A stretch of DNA of 64,000 nt from Primulina eburnea (GCF_022965805.1 NC_133105.1:25829208-25893207), one strand, 5' to 3'. Shown: positions 12,590 to 24,631, counted from the stretch's first letter. The notes: a model not told the origin generated them from the letters alone. Program-made: numbers and translations.

Positions 12590-15500
12590 AAATGTTAAAG
12601 AGATTAAGATAAATCAATTGATCTAAGAATATTTCGGAAATAAGAAAACTTAGCGTCTAGCAGCGACTTGGTGAATGTGTCTGCTGCATGCTGATCTGTT
12701 GAGACATATGGTAAGACAAATCTCTTTCTTCATGACATGTTTTCGGATAAAATGATGTCTAATGTCAATGTGCTTTGTCCGAGAGTGCAAGACACGATTA
12801 TATGTGATTGCTATTGCACTAATTGTCACAGAAGATAGGAGATTCAGCGGTTTGAATTCCACATTCTTTAAGTTGTTGCATCGACAAAATTTGAGCACAA
12901 CAACTTCCAGCCTCAAGATACTCTGCTTCAGCGGGTGATGTGGCAATAGACATTTGTTTCTTGATGAACCGCTGATGCTCTTTCGGTCAATCTTCCATCC
13001 AGCATAATCTGCATCTGAATAGCCTACAAGATTAAAACTTGAATATTTGGGATATCAAATACCCATATTAGTAGTACCTTTAAGATATTAAGAAGACGTT
13101 TAACGACAATATAATGAGATTGCATAGGATTGACTTGAAAACATGCACATAAACAAACCTCAAACATGATGTTTGGCTGGCTAGCGGTCAGATACAATAG
13201 TGAACCAATTAATCCTCTGTACATGGTTGTCTCTACTGAGATTATCCCTTCATCTTTGTCCAATTTAATGGATGAGCTCATTGGTGTAGCAGCTTTATAG
13301 CAGTTCTCCATACCAAACTTCTTTAGCATGTCTCTTGTGTATTTAGCTTGGTTAATGAAGATGCCATTTTCTGACTTCTTGACTTGCAGTCCTCGAAAGA
13401 AGTTTAATTCTCGCATCATACTCATTCAAAATGATCCTGCATTAACTTGGAGAATCTCTCACACAATTTGGATTTGTTGATCCAAATATAATATTATCAA
13501 CATAGATTTGAACAAATAGTGAATGATCATCTTTTGAAAATCTAAACAGTGTCTTATCAACTGTTCCAATCGATAAGTCATGATCAAGTAAGAATTTAGT
13601 CAAAGTATCATAAAATGCCCTTAGTGATTGTTTTAGTCCATATAGTTCTTTATCAAGTTTATAGACATGATCAGGATGAGTGTGACTAACGAAACCAGGT
13701 GGTTGTTCTACGTATACTTCCTCATTAAGCAAACCATTTAAGAATGCTGACTTAACATCCATTTGATATATATTAAATTCTTTGAATGCCGCAAATGCAA
13801 TAAATATTCTAATTGCTTCTAGTCTGGCAACATGTGCAAATGATTAATTAAAGTCAATACATTCCTCCTGTCTATAATCTTGGGCAACTAGTCCGGCTTT
13901 GTTTCTAACAATTAAACCATTTTCATCCATCTTGTTTTTAAACACCCACCTAGTACCAATTACATGCAGATTAGCAGGCCGAGGAACTAAATGCCAAACT
14001 TTACTTCTTTCGAATTGATTAAGTTCTTCATGCATGGCATCAATCCAATTGGTATCATTTAGTGCATCACCGATTTTCTTATGTTATAACTGAGAAATGA
14101 AAGCAGCGTGCATAAATTCATCTATCATTTGTTTTTTGGTTCTAAGACGAGCGGTTGGGTTACCAATCACCAGCTCGAGTGGAAGATCATTTTTACACTA
14201 GATACATGGTCCAAATGGATTGAGCCATGTTGGTTGAGCCGTTGCATCTTCTTTTTCTGCTATTTCCTCCTCCATCTGATTAGTTTCATGTGGGTGATTG
14301 TTCACAGGTTCATCTACCTGATGAAGTTGTTCTTGGATGGTTGGACTTTGATCAGAAATATTTTCAACCATTCTTTTTAAATCTATCTCATCATCACTGC
14401 TAGATTCAAGGTTAGTAGCATCTAATTTATTAATTAAATAATGAATGCTGCTACCACTATTGTCATGACAGATGGATGATTCATGAAATACAATATGTAT
14501 GGATTCTTCCACAGTGAGAGTTCTGTGATTATATACGCTTTGCTGACTGCTGAATATCCTAGGAAGACACCATTATCAGATTTAATGTCAAATGCAGTTA
14601 AATGTGTCTTGCCATTATTATGAATAAAACACTTACAACTGAATATGAGGAAGTATCCAATTTCGGGCTGTTTGCCGATCCAGACCTAATATGGAGTCTT
14701 TTCATGATTTTTGTTGATCGTGGACCGGTTCTAAGTATAACAGGCAGTGTTGACAGCCTCTGCCCAAAACTGCTGAGAGATTCCAGATTCTGCTAGCATA
14801 GTCCTAGCTGCTTCCTTGAGAGTGCGGTTTTTTCTTTCAGCAACTGCATTCTGTTGTGGTGATCTGGCAGGTGACAGCTCATTCTTGATGCCATGATCTT
14901 CAAGATAGGATGACAGGAGTTGGTTTAGAAATTCAGTTCCTCTATCACTCCTGATCTTGTCCACCACTACAGTCTTTTCATTTTGTAGTCTCTTAAGGAG
15001 CTTGATGAGCTGGGTGGCGGTTTGATCTTTGGAACTCAGGAATATTACCCATGTGAACTAAGAAAAGTCAATAATTACCACTAAGGTGTATTTCCTTCCC
15101 CCTAAGCTCATTACTGTTATGGGTCCAAAAGGTACATGTGGAGTAGTTCTAGGCAACGAGCTGATGAATTTCTCCTTTGTTTTTGAATGTTGAGCGAACT
15201 TGTTTACCTAGTTGACAAGTATTGCAGATTCTATCTTTTGCAAAATCAATGTTAGGTAAACCAGATGCCAACTTAAGCTTGCTGATAGTGGCAATGGATT
15301 TGAAATTAAGGTGATTGAGCCGTTTGTGCCAAAGCCAATTTTTGTTTCCATTTAAGGCGATGAAGCAAGTAGGAGCGGTTAAACTATCATCATTCCATTT
15401 CACCTTATATGTGTTATACTCTCTAAGACCAATCGATATAATATTGTCTGCAGCAGATTTAACAGTGCACGTGTGCTTGTGAAACTCAACAATGTAACCG

Positions 15501-15736
15501 TTTTCACATAATTGGCTTATACTAATCAAGTTATAGCACAAATTTTCAACTAAGAGCACATCTTTAATGATAATCTTGCCAAAGTGTATCTTACTTTTAC
15601 CCACAACTTTACCTTTAGAGTTATCACCAAAGGTGATTCTTGGTCCTTTGTAGTCTATTACTTCTGATATGAGATTTTTATTTCCCATCATATGTCTTGA
15701 ACAACCGCTGTCCAAAAACCAGATGGATGCTTCCAA
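12590..15736 (-). pseudogene. RE3 pol: protease, integrase, RT, RNase H (broken)
   Basis: Reading down from 15736, the protease motif is FLDSGCSRHMMG, then the pre-integrase segment LWHKRLNHLNFKS, with the integrase core resuming near 14967 (SDRGTEFLNQ, QQNAVAERKNRTLKEA). RT begins near 14035 (WHLVPRPANLHVIGTRWVF), with [12 protein letters not shown] at 13762 and the catalytic box present as YVDN instead of YVDD. RNase H runs to about 12590. Frames shift repeatedly (breaks near 15149, 14700, 13850, 13430 and 12950), so no polyprotein is possible. Confidence 0.85.
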
Positions 15737-16397
15737 GTTCTACTTCTTCAGCACTTGATATCATTGAAATGAGAACTTGGTACCCTTTTCTATTTTGGTT
15801 CCTGAACTAATTAGACCCTTAGGGATCCACACCTGGATTATCCTGATGGATTTTCCGTTGCATGTCCAAAGCTAGAAGCAGTTATGTGCATAATCTGGGG
15901 GTGTGTGCAATGATGTTTCTTTTACAACATGTTGTCTTGGTCGTCTGTCATTATCACTTAATCTGTAACTCTTTTGAACCGATCGGTCGTTGTAGTATCA
16001 GTTAGGTCTTATTTTCGAGTGATATCTAGTTGAACTTGGCTTTCTACAGGGTCAATCTGAACTATTGTGAGCGGTTGGATATTGCCTGCGTCTGAACCAT
16101 TATCAGTTGGACTTTTCTTTCTCAAATTTGACATGTCCTAAACGACGTGGCCTTCCATGGTTCTCAAGATTTACATTTTGTTTGATTTGGAGTTCAGGCT
16201 CGTTGTGTTCATGTACCTTACTAGATCTGACCAATTTAATTGATTTTAAACTGTCTTTTTCTAGTAGCAATTGAGTTTTTGCTTTAGAGGTGCTGAATTC
16301 ATTGATGTTGTAAACTAGCCCAGTTCTGTCTCTGTCTCCGGCCGGTTTCTACATCTCATGCATCCTTTCAAGAGAGGCGGAGGACTTATTCCATGAG

Positions 16398-17809
16398 TTG
16401 ACTATGTTCATCAACCATTTATTTTCTTTTAAAGTGGCATTGAATAATCTTCACAAGTCGTCATTCTTAGCCACTAGCAGACTTAACTTTACTTTCAAAC
16501 CGTCAACCTCCTTTTGTTGCGAGCAGTTGGAGAGGGTTGACTTGTATTTTAAGTCTTCTTTTTCTGCCTTAGCCTCATTGAATTGCTGTGATAGTCTCTT
16601 AAATTCATCCACCATGTCATGCAGTGCCGTGACGAGGTCTTCCCGTGTAAATTACAGAGAGTCAAATTCAAATATCATTTTTTCGGTAGATTATGATGTT
16701 CATCAGCCATGAGACATTTTACTGCCTCATCGTCGCTTTCACTCGAAGATTCCTCAGAGATGAATATTTTTGAATCTGAATCGTCCCATTTGTTTTCTCA
16801 TTCTTCTGCGATTAAAACTCGTTCTTTCTTTTTGGTGAAATTTTTATCATCTTTGGACTGTCTCCCATCGACCGGTCTTTTCTCATCTTTCTTGGGCTTG
16901 CTACACTCTGCAATAAAGTGCCCCTTTTTCCCACAGTTATAACAAGCTTGACCATCATCTGTATGGTCTTTCTTGTAATATGGTTTAGCAAATTTAGATT
17001 GTTTTTTAGGCATAAATTTACCAAACTTATTGACAGATAGGGACATAGCTTCATTGCTCAGTTGCTCAGCTGATTTCTTACTTGTGGACTTTTCGATTGG
17101 AGAGTCACTTAGGTAACTGTCAGGGCCTTGGTTTGTTAAACAATGGATGGTTCTTCTTCAGTTTGAATTCTGAGCTCGAACTCGTACGCTTTAAAATTGG
17201 AAAAGAGATCGTGAAGCTCTAGTTTGTTCAGATATTTTGATTCCCACATCCCTGCTGTCTTCATGTCCGATTCTCTGGGAAGAGCTCTCATTACCTTCAA
17301 GGCAATTTCACGGTTAGAATATTCTTTACCTAAAGAAATAAGTTCAATAATAATACCACTAAACCGTTCATCAAATTTAAAGAGAGTTTCTCCTGGCTTC
17401 ATTTTTGCGTTGTCAAACATATGGATTGCAACTATCAGCTTATTTTCTTTTGTCTAGTCGTTGCCTTCACACAGCTATGTGAGTTTTTCTCATATCTCCT
17501 TTGCTATGGAGCAAGTTTTAATTTTGGCAAATATATTCTTATCTAGAGTCTTATAAAGTATATCTTTGACGACATTGTCAAGATTCATTTTCTTCTTATC
17601 ATCACCTGTCCATTCGGATCGGTTTTTCCCCTATTTGGGGAGCACCTTCAGTTATGGCCACAGCTGGATTGACTTTCAAGATCTTCATAAGCCCGTTAGT
17701 AATGACATACCACATGTCATCGTCCTGGGCTGCTAAATTTCCTGCATACATATTTTCCAGTCATCATATCTTCTTTAGAAAACATAGGAATCTTGTTAAA
17801 AGATGCCAT
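16398..17809 (-). pseudogene. RE3 gag, degenerate
   Basis: The ATG at 17809 opens MASFNKIPMFSKED, the usual start of this gag. The conserved UBN2-like middle is at 17136-17420 (DERFSGIIIELISLGKEYSNREIALKV). The zinc knuckle CYNCGKKGHFIAEC is at about 16900-16950. Several frameshifts and stops separate these blocks. Downstream to about 16400 lies a low-complexity region equivalent to the end of RE4 gag. Confidence 0.8.
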
Positions 17810-17843
17810 ATCGATTGTAAATATCAATGTTCAAGAAAACCTC

Positions 17844-18806
17844 TGTTAGGATCGGTTATTGACTAAGGAGTGTTTAGAAGGGGGGGTTGAATAAACACTT
17901 CTAGGAATTTAAATGTTTTTCGAAAAAGGTAGTTCAGTTTTGTTACAAACTGAACTAAGTATCCGTCGGTCAATATCAATCAGTTAAACTGAATAAGCAG
18001 TTGCGGAAAATTAACTGATTGAAAGATAGAATATCTAACTGGAAATAAAAAGCTGAAGTAAAGACAACACAATATGTTTCTGGATGTTCGGAGAATTGAA
18101 TAACTCCTACGTCACCCCTTCTATCACAAGGATATGATATTCACTAAAAGACTTTGATCGAGTACAACGCTTGTACAGACCCACTTCAGTTAGGACTTAT
18201 CTATTGCCTGAACTGAAACTCTTAGTATAATACAATGATCTCTGTAAGTAACTGAACTTAGCACTTATCGAATTATCAATATTTCAGAGTGCTAGTTTGC
18301 TCAATGTGTAGCCTTGATTGCTATGAATAGATCTGATAAGTGTGAGCTGAGATTTTGACAGAGTAATGACAAGTTTGGGATTGGTAAATCGTGTCATCTG
18401 TCAACTGCTCTTTAGTCATATTTATAGACTTATCTTTCAACGGTAATTTTGAATTCTCGTATCCATTGATTGCCACCTTATCATTTCTTGGACAATGTTC
18501 TTGATTGCCGCTTCATCATTTATTGTAAGACGGCGTATAAATCTCAATAGCCGAAATACGTTGTTCTATGCAGTGCGGCTTTCCATATTCAGTTGCTGTC
18601 TGATATGTCTTTTTGTCTGTTGAATGATCTTTCCCGAGGTATCTTCAGTTGAGAAGCTTTAATGTTTTAACTGATCAGTTCTCAACTGATCAGTTTGTGT
18701 CAACTGATTTCAGTTGAATGTCCAGCTGCCGAATTTGCTTTCATGTATTAGTTGATTTGATCGATTGATTTATGTTTTGTCAAACTCCAGAATTTAGTTT
18801 CCAACA
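17844..18806 (-). repeat. 3' LTR of RE4
   Basis: 963 bp, from TGTTAGGATCGG to CCAACA on the plus strand. In transcription orientation U3 starts at 18806. A cluster of CAGTTG/CAACTG words including two AACTGATCAGTT palindromes lies at 18595-18722. A TATA box (CTATAAATA) lies at 18419-18427. Confidence 0.95.
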
Positions 18807-18818
18807 ATTTCCCCCTTT
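18807..18818 (-). other. Polypurine tract of RE4
   Basis: On the minus strand this reads AAAGGGGGAAAT directly against the TGTTGG start of the 3' LTR, the expected position for plus-strand priming. Confidence 0.85.
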
Positions 18819-19030
18819 ATGGTGTTTGACAAAACCAAGAGATTCAACTCAGCTCTTTGTTGATAATAGATTACGCAACTGAATCATAGAATATCTGGGT
18901 TTCTTGTAGATAATATAGAAGTCTGAGAAAATGATATCAGTTGATAGCTTGATTAATTCTTTAGCATAACTGAATCATAAAATAATTGGTCAAATGATAT
19001 CAGTTGCTTCAGCTCAGTTGCTTCAGCTGC

Positions 19031-19173
19031 TTTCCCCCTTTTTGATATCAGTTGCTTCAGCTGCTTTCCCCCTTTTTGATATCAGTGGCTTCAGCTCAGT
19101 TGCTTCAGCTGCTTTCCCCCTTTTTGATATCAGTGGCTTCAGCTCAGTTGCTTCAGCTGCTTTCCCCCTTTTG
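19031..19173 (-). repeat. Tandem repeat carrying PPT-like tracts, end of RE4 downstream ORF
   Basis: Four tracts TTTCCCCCTTTT start at 19031, 19065, 19113 and 19161 (spacing 34, 48, 48), each followed on the plus strand by (T)GATATCAGT and CTTCAGCT words, the last degenerate. On the minus strand they encode the repeated peptide SKRGKAAEATELKPLI at the C terminus of the downstream ORF. Each copy duplicates the AAAGGGGGAAA core of the true PPT at 18807. Confidence 0.85.
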
Positions 19174-19620
19174 TCAAATACATCCATCTTGTCAGATAGC
19201 TTGCGAACGTGAGAAGAAAGAACCGTGACAGAGGATGACATATTTTCAATAGCAGTAGTCATTGTGACTTGTAGTAGTTCAATTTTCCGAGACACAAGCG
19301 ATTCCACATTGTCGACGCGTTGGGTAATTAATTCTTGAGTGGCAGTCAGACTGGACATGATACCTCTATTTTTCTGAATATCACCAACTGCAAAAGAGAG
19401 AGCGGTAACAGCAGATTGAATATCCTTCAGTCTTTTCAAGGATTCATGATTATCATCCAACTTCAGACTGTGCGAAAGTTGTGTATTTTGAATTTTGGAG
19501 ATGGCAGTAATTATTTGACTCATACTGTCCTGCATATGTTGGACTTCTTTAAAAATGAGGTCAAAATCTGCTGAAGATGGAGGATTGGATTGTTGAGAAG
19601 TGCTTGGTTTACTTGTATCA

Positions 19621-21072
19621 TGTAGTGACCCGTTCCAGAATCACCTACTAATCAAGAACTAAGCATGCGATTAACTTAATTAAAAACAATCAGAAATAAA
19701 GGCGGAAAACTGTCACCAAAAGATAGTTATACAACCCAATCGAAAAACCAGGACAACTCAACTAAAATGAAATATACGGTACAACCATATCGAAACAAAA
19801 AGATACCGAAGAACTAAACCAACCAGCTACTCAACGTCCTCCTCCTCCTCCTCCTGAGCTGTCCAACCTGAGGCCTGCCCCGTGGGAATGGGGTGTCCAA
19901 GATAAACAAAACCGAGGACATGAGCGATAAGAACGCCCAGTACAAAAGCATGAGTATACAAGCCTATATGACATGCACATGCTATGATATGATACCAGGG
20001 TAGTCAAGAAACAGGAGTCACAAAAGATCTCAAAATGCTCAGTCTAGAGGCGCCAAGTGGATAGTGCCGCGCGGTACTCCTCTGGGTCACTGCATCCACT
20101 ACAAGAACAGACGTGGACCAAAAATGTCCCGGATCACCGAAGCCCTCCCGACCCGTCGGCCACTGTGTACTCTCGGTGTCCATGCGTCCACAAGACAAGA
20201 CAGGGCTGAGCGGCCCCACAAGATATAGCTTATCTCGAAAGAGATACAGCTCAACAGTAAAGGCTATCTCGAAGGAGATACGGCTCAACATGAAATGCAT
20301 CATGCATCATAAAACGTGACATAATAGCATGCATCATATGACATATATCAATGCACCACATAATCATGCAACACATATAAGGATGTATACTCGACCAGGA
20401 TATCTCGGATAGTACTTTCGTACCTCTATCACTGCAATCCTAATCCACTGGAAAACCAGACAAACAGGTCTATTCCAAGCCTATTCATCAAGTGAAAACC
20501 ATCACTAAAACTTATCTACCAGACTTAACTAGATAATCCTGAAATAATAATGATACAATTCCAAACCTTCGTCCGTCGCTAGCCCGCTGATGCCGCTAGC
20601 TCCCAACTAGAGCACAGCTCCGCTACAAAGCCAGTAGCTCCCTGCTAGTGCCTGAACCTCGGGAAAGACTAGAAACCTCTCAGAAACGACTAAAACGCTC
20701 TGGAACGCTCTGAAATGGCGAGTAAGAAATGAAGCCTCGCGCCTCTATTTATAGCCAATGTTCGGACGATCCGATCCACTTCGGAAGCTCTGATCCGGTA
20801 CACTTCGGACGATCCGAACCCACTTCGGGCGATCCGAACCTTGCATGCCTTCTACGTGTCCAGCCACCTGTCTCGGACGATCCGAACCCTTGCTCGGACG
20901 ATCCGAATTCTGCATGTCTGCCACGGGTCCAGCCACCTGGCTCGGACGATTCGAACCCACCTCGGACGATCCGAACCATGATCGGACGATCCGAACCCGG
21001 TTCGGTCCTTCCGATCCCACCGAAAAATAATTAATCCAATAATTAACTCAAATTAGGTATCGGGATACTACA
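19621..21072 (-). mobile_element. RE5: solo LTR inserted in RE4
   Basis: This 1452-bp segment starts TGTAGT and ends ACTACA (perfect 6-bp inverted ends) and is flanked by the 5-bp duplication tatca at 19616-19620 and 21073-21077. No internal coding region is present, so it is a solo LTR left by recombination between two LTRs. Orientation is inferred as minus from a TATA box (CTATAAATAG) at 20745-20754. It looks like a Ty3/gypsy LTR, possibly chromovirus; the lineage is uncertain. Confidence 0.9.
20763..21013 (-). repeat. CGG-N5-CCG word array in RE5 U3
   Basis: Ten near-palindromic words of the type TCGGACGATCCGA lie at 20763, 20782, 20806, 20826, 20874, 20895, 20943, 20963, 20983 and 21003. 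Spacing within groups is 19-21 bp. Groups are separated by a recurring ~30-bp spacer containing CCAGCCACCTG. The array ends 9 bp upstream of the TATA box at 20745-20754. Confidence 0.9.
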
Positions 21073-23748
21073 TATCAAGTTCAGAAACGATCAAGGCTTG
21101 ATCAGTTGAAATTGTTTCAGTAACATTTCGAACTGAAATTTCATCAGCAGGGATTTCTGCTTGATCCCGAGGTGGTGAGGAAGGATTTTGTTCAGTTGAT
21201 GGTGACACAACCTGAACTGATGTCTCTAGGGAATGATCGATTGAGTCATCTGGCATATCAATTGGTATGACCTGATCAGCAGATTGATCTGGTGGAACAA
21301 TTTCCACTGAAGGAATAGTGACCTCTGGATTGGTTTGATCAACAGAGTGATCAACTTTATCATTCACTGGTGCACTAAGGTGGGATTCCTCTACCACGGC
21401 TTGAATTACTTCATCAATATGAGCGAAAGACAGCTCAGCTTCAGTATATAGTTGTTGTTCAACAGGTGGTGAAGAAAGCTTATCAGAAACTGGCTCTTCA
21501 GTTGGAACAAGAACTAAAGCTGATGATGGTTCTGTTGTGTTAGAGGGTGCTTCTTCAACTAGTTCTACATCATCATCATCTGAATCTTCTTGGTAGACTA
21601 CTAGTTCTTGATCCAATTCCTAAAATTTGATTCTAGAAAGTAGCCCTATAAGGTCAGTGTCAAGCTGAGTAATTACAGCTTGATCAGCATATGCAGTAGG
21701 ACCAGTTGGCAAGTAGTTGTTTTTAAGCTTAGCTACAAATTGAGCCAACTTCTTCGCTCTCATCTGATCAAAGAAATAACTTTTCCTCTCCAAGGCTTGA
21801 GCAATAAAGGCAGCTTTGACAGTTCGAAGAACAAAGGCCTCCAGCTTGATGAATTTTCTGAGCTCGGACTTTTCCTTCAGTTGCTTGGCAAAAACCTCAG
21901 TACGATAGGCTACCCAAGCATCATAGGACTTAGTCTTTGCAGCAGCAAAACTGTTCACTTTTCCCCATACAAGATCAATATGAGTTTGAATCGGGTTGGA
22001 GGGTCTGGGTTCTATAATCAATTTCCCTTTCCCTTTATCAGTACTCATGATATGAGGTATTTCCAGTCCGGTTCGAGTTGATTCAATCTGTTCTACAAAC
22101 TTTATTCCTTTGGGTCTGGCAGGTGCTACACCAATTGGTCGAGGTATTTGAGTAACAGGAGCTTGGGCCCTAACTGATTTCTTTATGGTACTTACTGAAT
22201 CAGCTTGTGGAATAATCTGTAGAGGAACTGCTTCTATAGGCTGCTGATCAGTAAAGGAAATCATTTTGTCAGTAGGAATGGATACCTCAGAAGTAGTTTT
22301 AACCCTTTGAGTTCTTGGCTTCTTCGCAATTTGAGGTGATGAAGTATTTTCTGACTCTGATGAACTCAAAATCAACTTCCTTTTGGCAACCTTCAGTTGA
22401 GCCAACGTTTTGGTTTTCTTGACTGATTTGGGAGCAGCTAACTGAGTTCCAATTTCCTGTTTGATTCGCACAAACTGAGTAGGAGATATGTCCATTTTGG
22501 ATTTGATTGGCATCGTGTTCTTTGCATTGAACACCTTAAATTTCGACGTCTTCTCAGATTCCTCGGCCACTAAACCTTTTGCTTTCAGCAGATAACTGAT
22601 TTGAACGGCAAAACCCTTGGATTGTTTAGAAGATAGAAACATATTCTTCAAAACATTAAATATGAGATGCTTCCAGTTGAATTTGTGATTAGCCATAATA
22701 ACAGTAATGGCCTGAAATTTCTCCAAAGTTAGGGCAGCAAATGATCCAGCTTTTGCCAAAAGCCCTTTAGCAATTACATCAGCCAGCAATTGAACTTCAT
22801 GCTTGAGTTCCTTTTTAGGATCAGAAACTTTAATCTTCTGTCCATCAGCAGAGAGAATGGTTTGCATTTCCTCAATATCAGATGCTTTGACGTCCGAAAG
22901 TTGTGCCATTCCTTCAGAAGGTAAGAGAAATAAATTACCAAGAGAATCTTCAGAGATGATCAGTAACTGACCATTGATAGTAGAATTGATATTTCCCTCA
23001 GAATCAATCACGCCAGTAGAGTAGAAATCCTGAAGTTCTTTGGGATAGATATCCTGAGAGGATTGTCCCAAAAATGTTTTTAGACCAGCAACTTCGAGTT
23101 TCTGAAATACTTTCTGGACTTCAGCATCGCCGAAGGATAAGATAGATCCAAAATTGATGGCCATAGCATTTAGCATGAAAGCGGGAATTTGAGTCGCCAT
23201 TGATAACTGAAAAATTTCCTGAAAGAAAATTCGAATGATGAGGTAGTTCTTGCTCTAAAGATGATTTGAAGTAGTCGAAAAGTAAAACTGAAATGAAGCG
23301 GGTAATTGTACTAATGTTTGTGACTGTTTGAATTTTTGGACACGTGTCAGTGCAGTAAAAATTTTGAGTAAAAATATGTGTTCGTGCGCTATAATTGTGT
23401 GTGTAAAATAATGAGCGGTTAAAATTGATTCCACGTCATAAATTAAAATTCATCATTAGTTTAGCAGACAGTCACATCATTTGATTTGGAATATAATTGG
23501 TTAATTAGTTAACTTATATGAGAAGATTAGTGGAAAATTCGACTGGTAGATCAGTTGATAAGACTGGGTTCTTTCAGTCGAGAGTTCACTAACAACTGTC
23601 TTCTCAGTTAACTTCTTGAACCATTATTCCCCCTTAATAAACGCATTAACGCAAAATTACGGCAATAGTCAGTAATGATTAAAGATGAGTATGGTGCTCG
23701 GCATAGCAAACGTCACAGAGTGAAGTGTCCTTTCGTTTCCCTTTTGGC

Positions 23749-23757
23749 CTATAAATA
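23749..23757 (+). promoter_or_regulatory. TATA box of antisense ORF 1
   Basis: CTATAAATA on the plus strand, about 64 bp upstream of the ATG at 23814. The spacing fits a transcription start near 23780 and a ~30-nt leader. Confidence 0.6.
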
Positions 23758-23813
23758 AGAGTGAAGGGGTTAACCAAAATTATCTCAGCAAGTAAGTTTC
23801 AAAGATAAGGAAA

Positions 23814-24206
23814 ATGGCAGAGGCTGGAAGCTCAAGCGACGCTCAGTTTACACTGCAGGCCAGGAAGCAGTTCATAGAAGATGAAGTCTTCTACGCTAGC
23901 CTTCCTTACTGGGAGGAGATGCAGGAACTGGAGTTCCTGTATTACTCTGGGCGGGTCTCTTCTTTCAGGCGAAAGGCCCAACTTCGAGAGGTGCGAGAGC
24001 TCCTAGAGGTTCCTGCGGGGGTGGACCTTTTTAAAGAAGGTTATCTCTACAAGCTCTTTCTTCTGAAGGAGCTAGAGATCCTCCGCCGCATCGCTGCCTC
24101 CCACAATTTCTGCAAAACATCTTCCTCAGCACTAGCTGCATGGATGAGTTTGTGGATAATTGCTGTGGAGAAAGAATATGAAATTGTAACCGGCTCCTCT
24201 TCTTAA
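23814..24206 (+). CDS. RE4 antisense ORF 1 (130 aa, unknown function)
   Basis: This intact 130-residue frame on the plus strand is antisense to RE4, between its pol and downstream ORF. The protein is Glu/Leu-rich and probably helical, with motifs YWEEMQELEFL, SGRVSSFRRKAQL, LLKELEILRRI, SHNFCKTS and W-x3-W-x2-AVEKEYEI. It begins with MAEAGSSSD. A TATA box stands 64 bp before the ATG and the stop TAA overlaps an AATAAA signal. It is paralogous to 24632-25054 and to the remnant in RE3. I recognise no domain. Antisense ORFs are known from Tat-lineage Ty3/gypsy elements such as Grande; any link to those is not shown here. Confidence 0.75.
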   Translation: MAEAGSSSDAQFTLQARKQFIEDEVFYASLPYWEEMQELEFLYYSGRVSSFRRKAQLREVRELLEVPAGVDLFKEGYLYKLFLLKELEILRRIAASHNFCKTSSSALAAWMSLWIIAVEKEYEIVTGSSS

Positions 24207-24212
24207 TAAAAT
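24207..24212 (+). terminator. Polyadenylation signal of antisense ORF 1
   Basis: AATAAA immediately at the stop codon, followed by an AT-rich stretch (ATATTTATTATG) and T-rich sequence, as expected for a plant 3' end. Similar tails follow the other two copies of this ORF family. Confidence 0.45.
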
Positions 24213-24579
24213 ATTTATTATGTTTTATCGTCTTTGTTCTTTTATTTCTGCCTGCAATGATCTGGAAGAGATATAATCACAAACACTTGCTGACATCAGT
24301 TAAGAACTCATAAGAATAAGCAACTCACTTATATATTCAGTAAAACAACAATAAAGGTTAACAACAAATTACGATTAATGATCATGTAATCCTGTTATAT
24401 GATCTAATGACATGCTAACAGTCATCAGTTTTGATGAGTAAACAAATGAACTGATGAAATACTAATTTTTATAAATTAAAATTCAAACTGTTATTAACTG
24501 ATATCTTAAATGTCCTCGGTAAATGTGAGAGTCGATTTAATTGACTTGTGATTCTTCAACTTCTTCAACACCTTTTTCT

Positions 24580-24586
24580 TATAAAT
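24580..24586 (+). promoter_or_regulatory. TATA box of antisense ORF 2
   Basis: TATAAAT on the plus strand, 52 bp upstream of the ATG at 24632. Confidence 0.55.
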
Positions 24587-24631
24587 GAGATGATAGTGGT
24601 GATAATGTGATCAGTTCAAAACTATTTCAAC

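Larger units (their letters stand above)
12193..17843 (-). mobile_element. RE3: SIRE-like Copia element, main part
   Basis: This minus-strand Copia element is related to, but distinct from, RE4. It comprises gag (from 17809), protease, integrase, RT-RNase H (ending near 12590), and a short antisense ORF remnant. It is 3' truncated at about 12193, so no downstream sense ORF, PPT or 3' LTR remains. Its 5' end continues at 31331-31381, because RE4 inserted between its primer-binding site and gag. The target duplication acctc is present at 17839-17843 and 31331-31335. Coding regions carry many stops. Confidence 0.85.
19023..23200 (-). pseudogene. RE4 downstream sense ORF (907 codons, interrupted)
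   Basis: The ATG at 23200 opens a 526-residue frame (MATQIPAFMLNAM...). An in-frame TAG at 21620-21622 ends it, and the same frame stays open to the RE5 solo LTR at 21072. Beyond RE5, in the matching frame, it runs from 19615 to a stop at 19023. Ignoring RE5, the frame spans 907 codons with only the TAG. The N-terminal ~210 residues look globular. The middle is Ser/Lys-rich with basic clusters (KRKLILSSSESE). Residues after 527 are acidic, and the C-terminal part is a predicted coiled coil followed by SKRGKAAEATEL repeats. I see no signal peptide or membrane span. SIRE-lineage elements often carry a long ORF here, sometimes called env-like; envelope function is not supported here. Function unknown. 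Confidence 0.75.

Noticed and set aside
20729..21034. ORFs of SDDPN or RSEP repeats on both strands
   Set aside because: They are readings of the TCGGACGATCCGA array in the RE5 LTR, with no gene context.
19023..23200. Viral-type envelope gene in RE4
   Set aside because: No signal peptide, transmembrane span or Cys-rich ectodomain is visible; the name env-like would be positional only.
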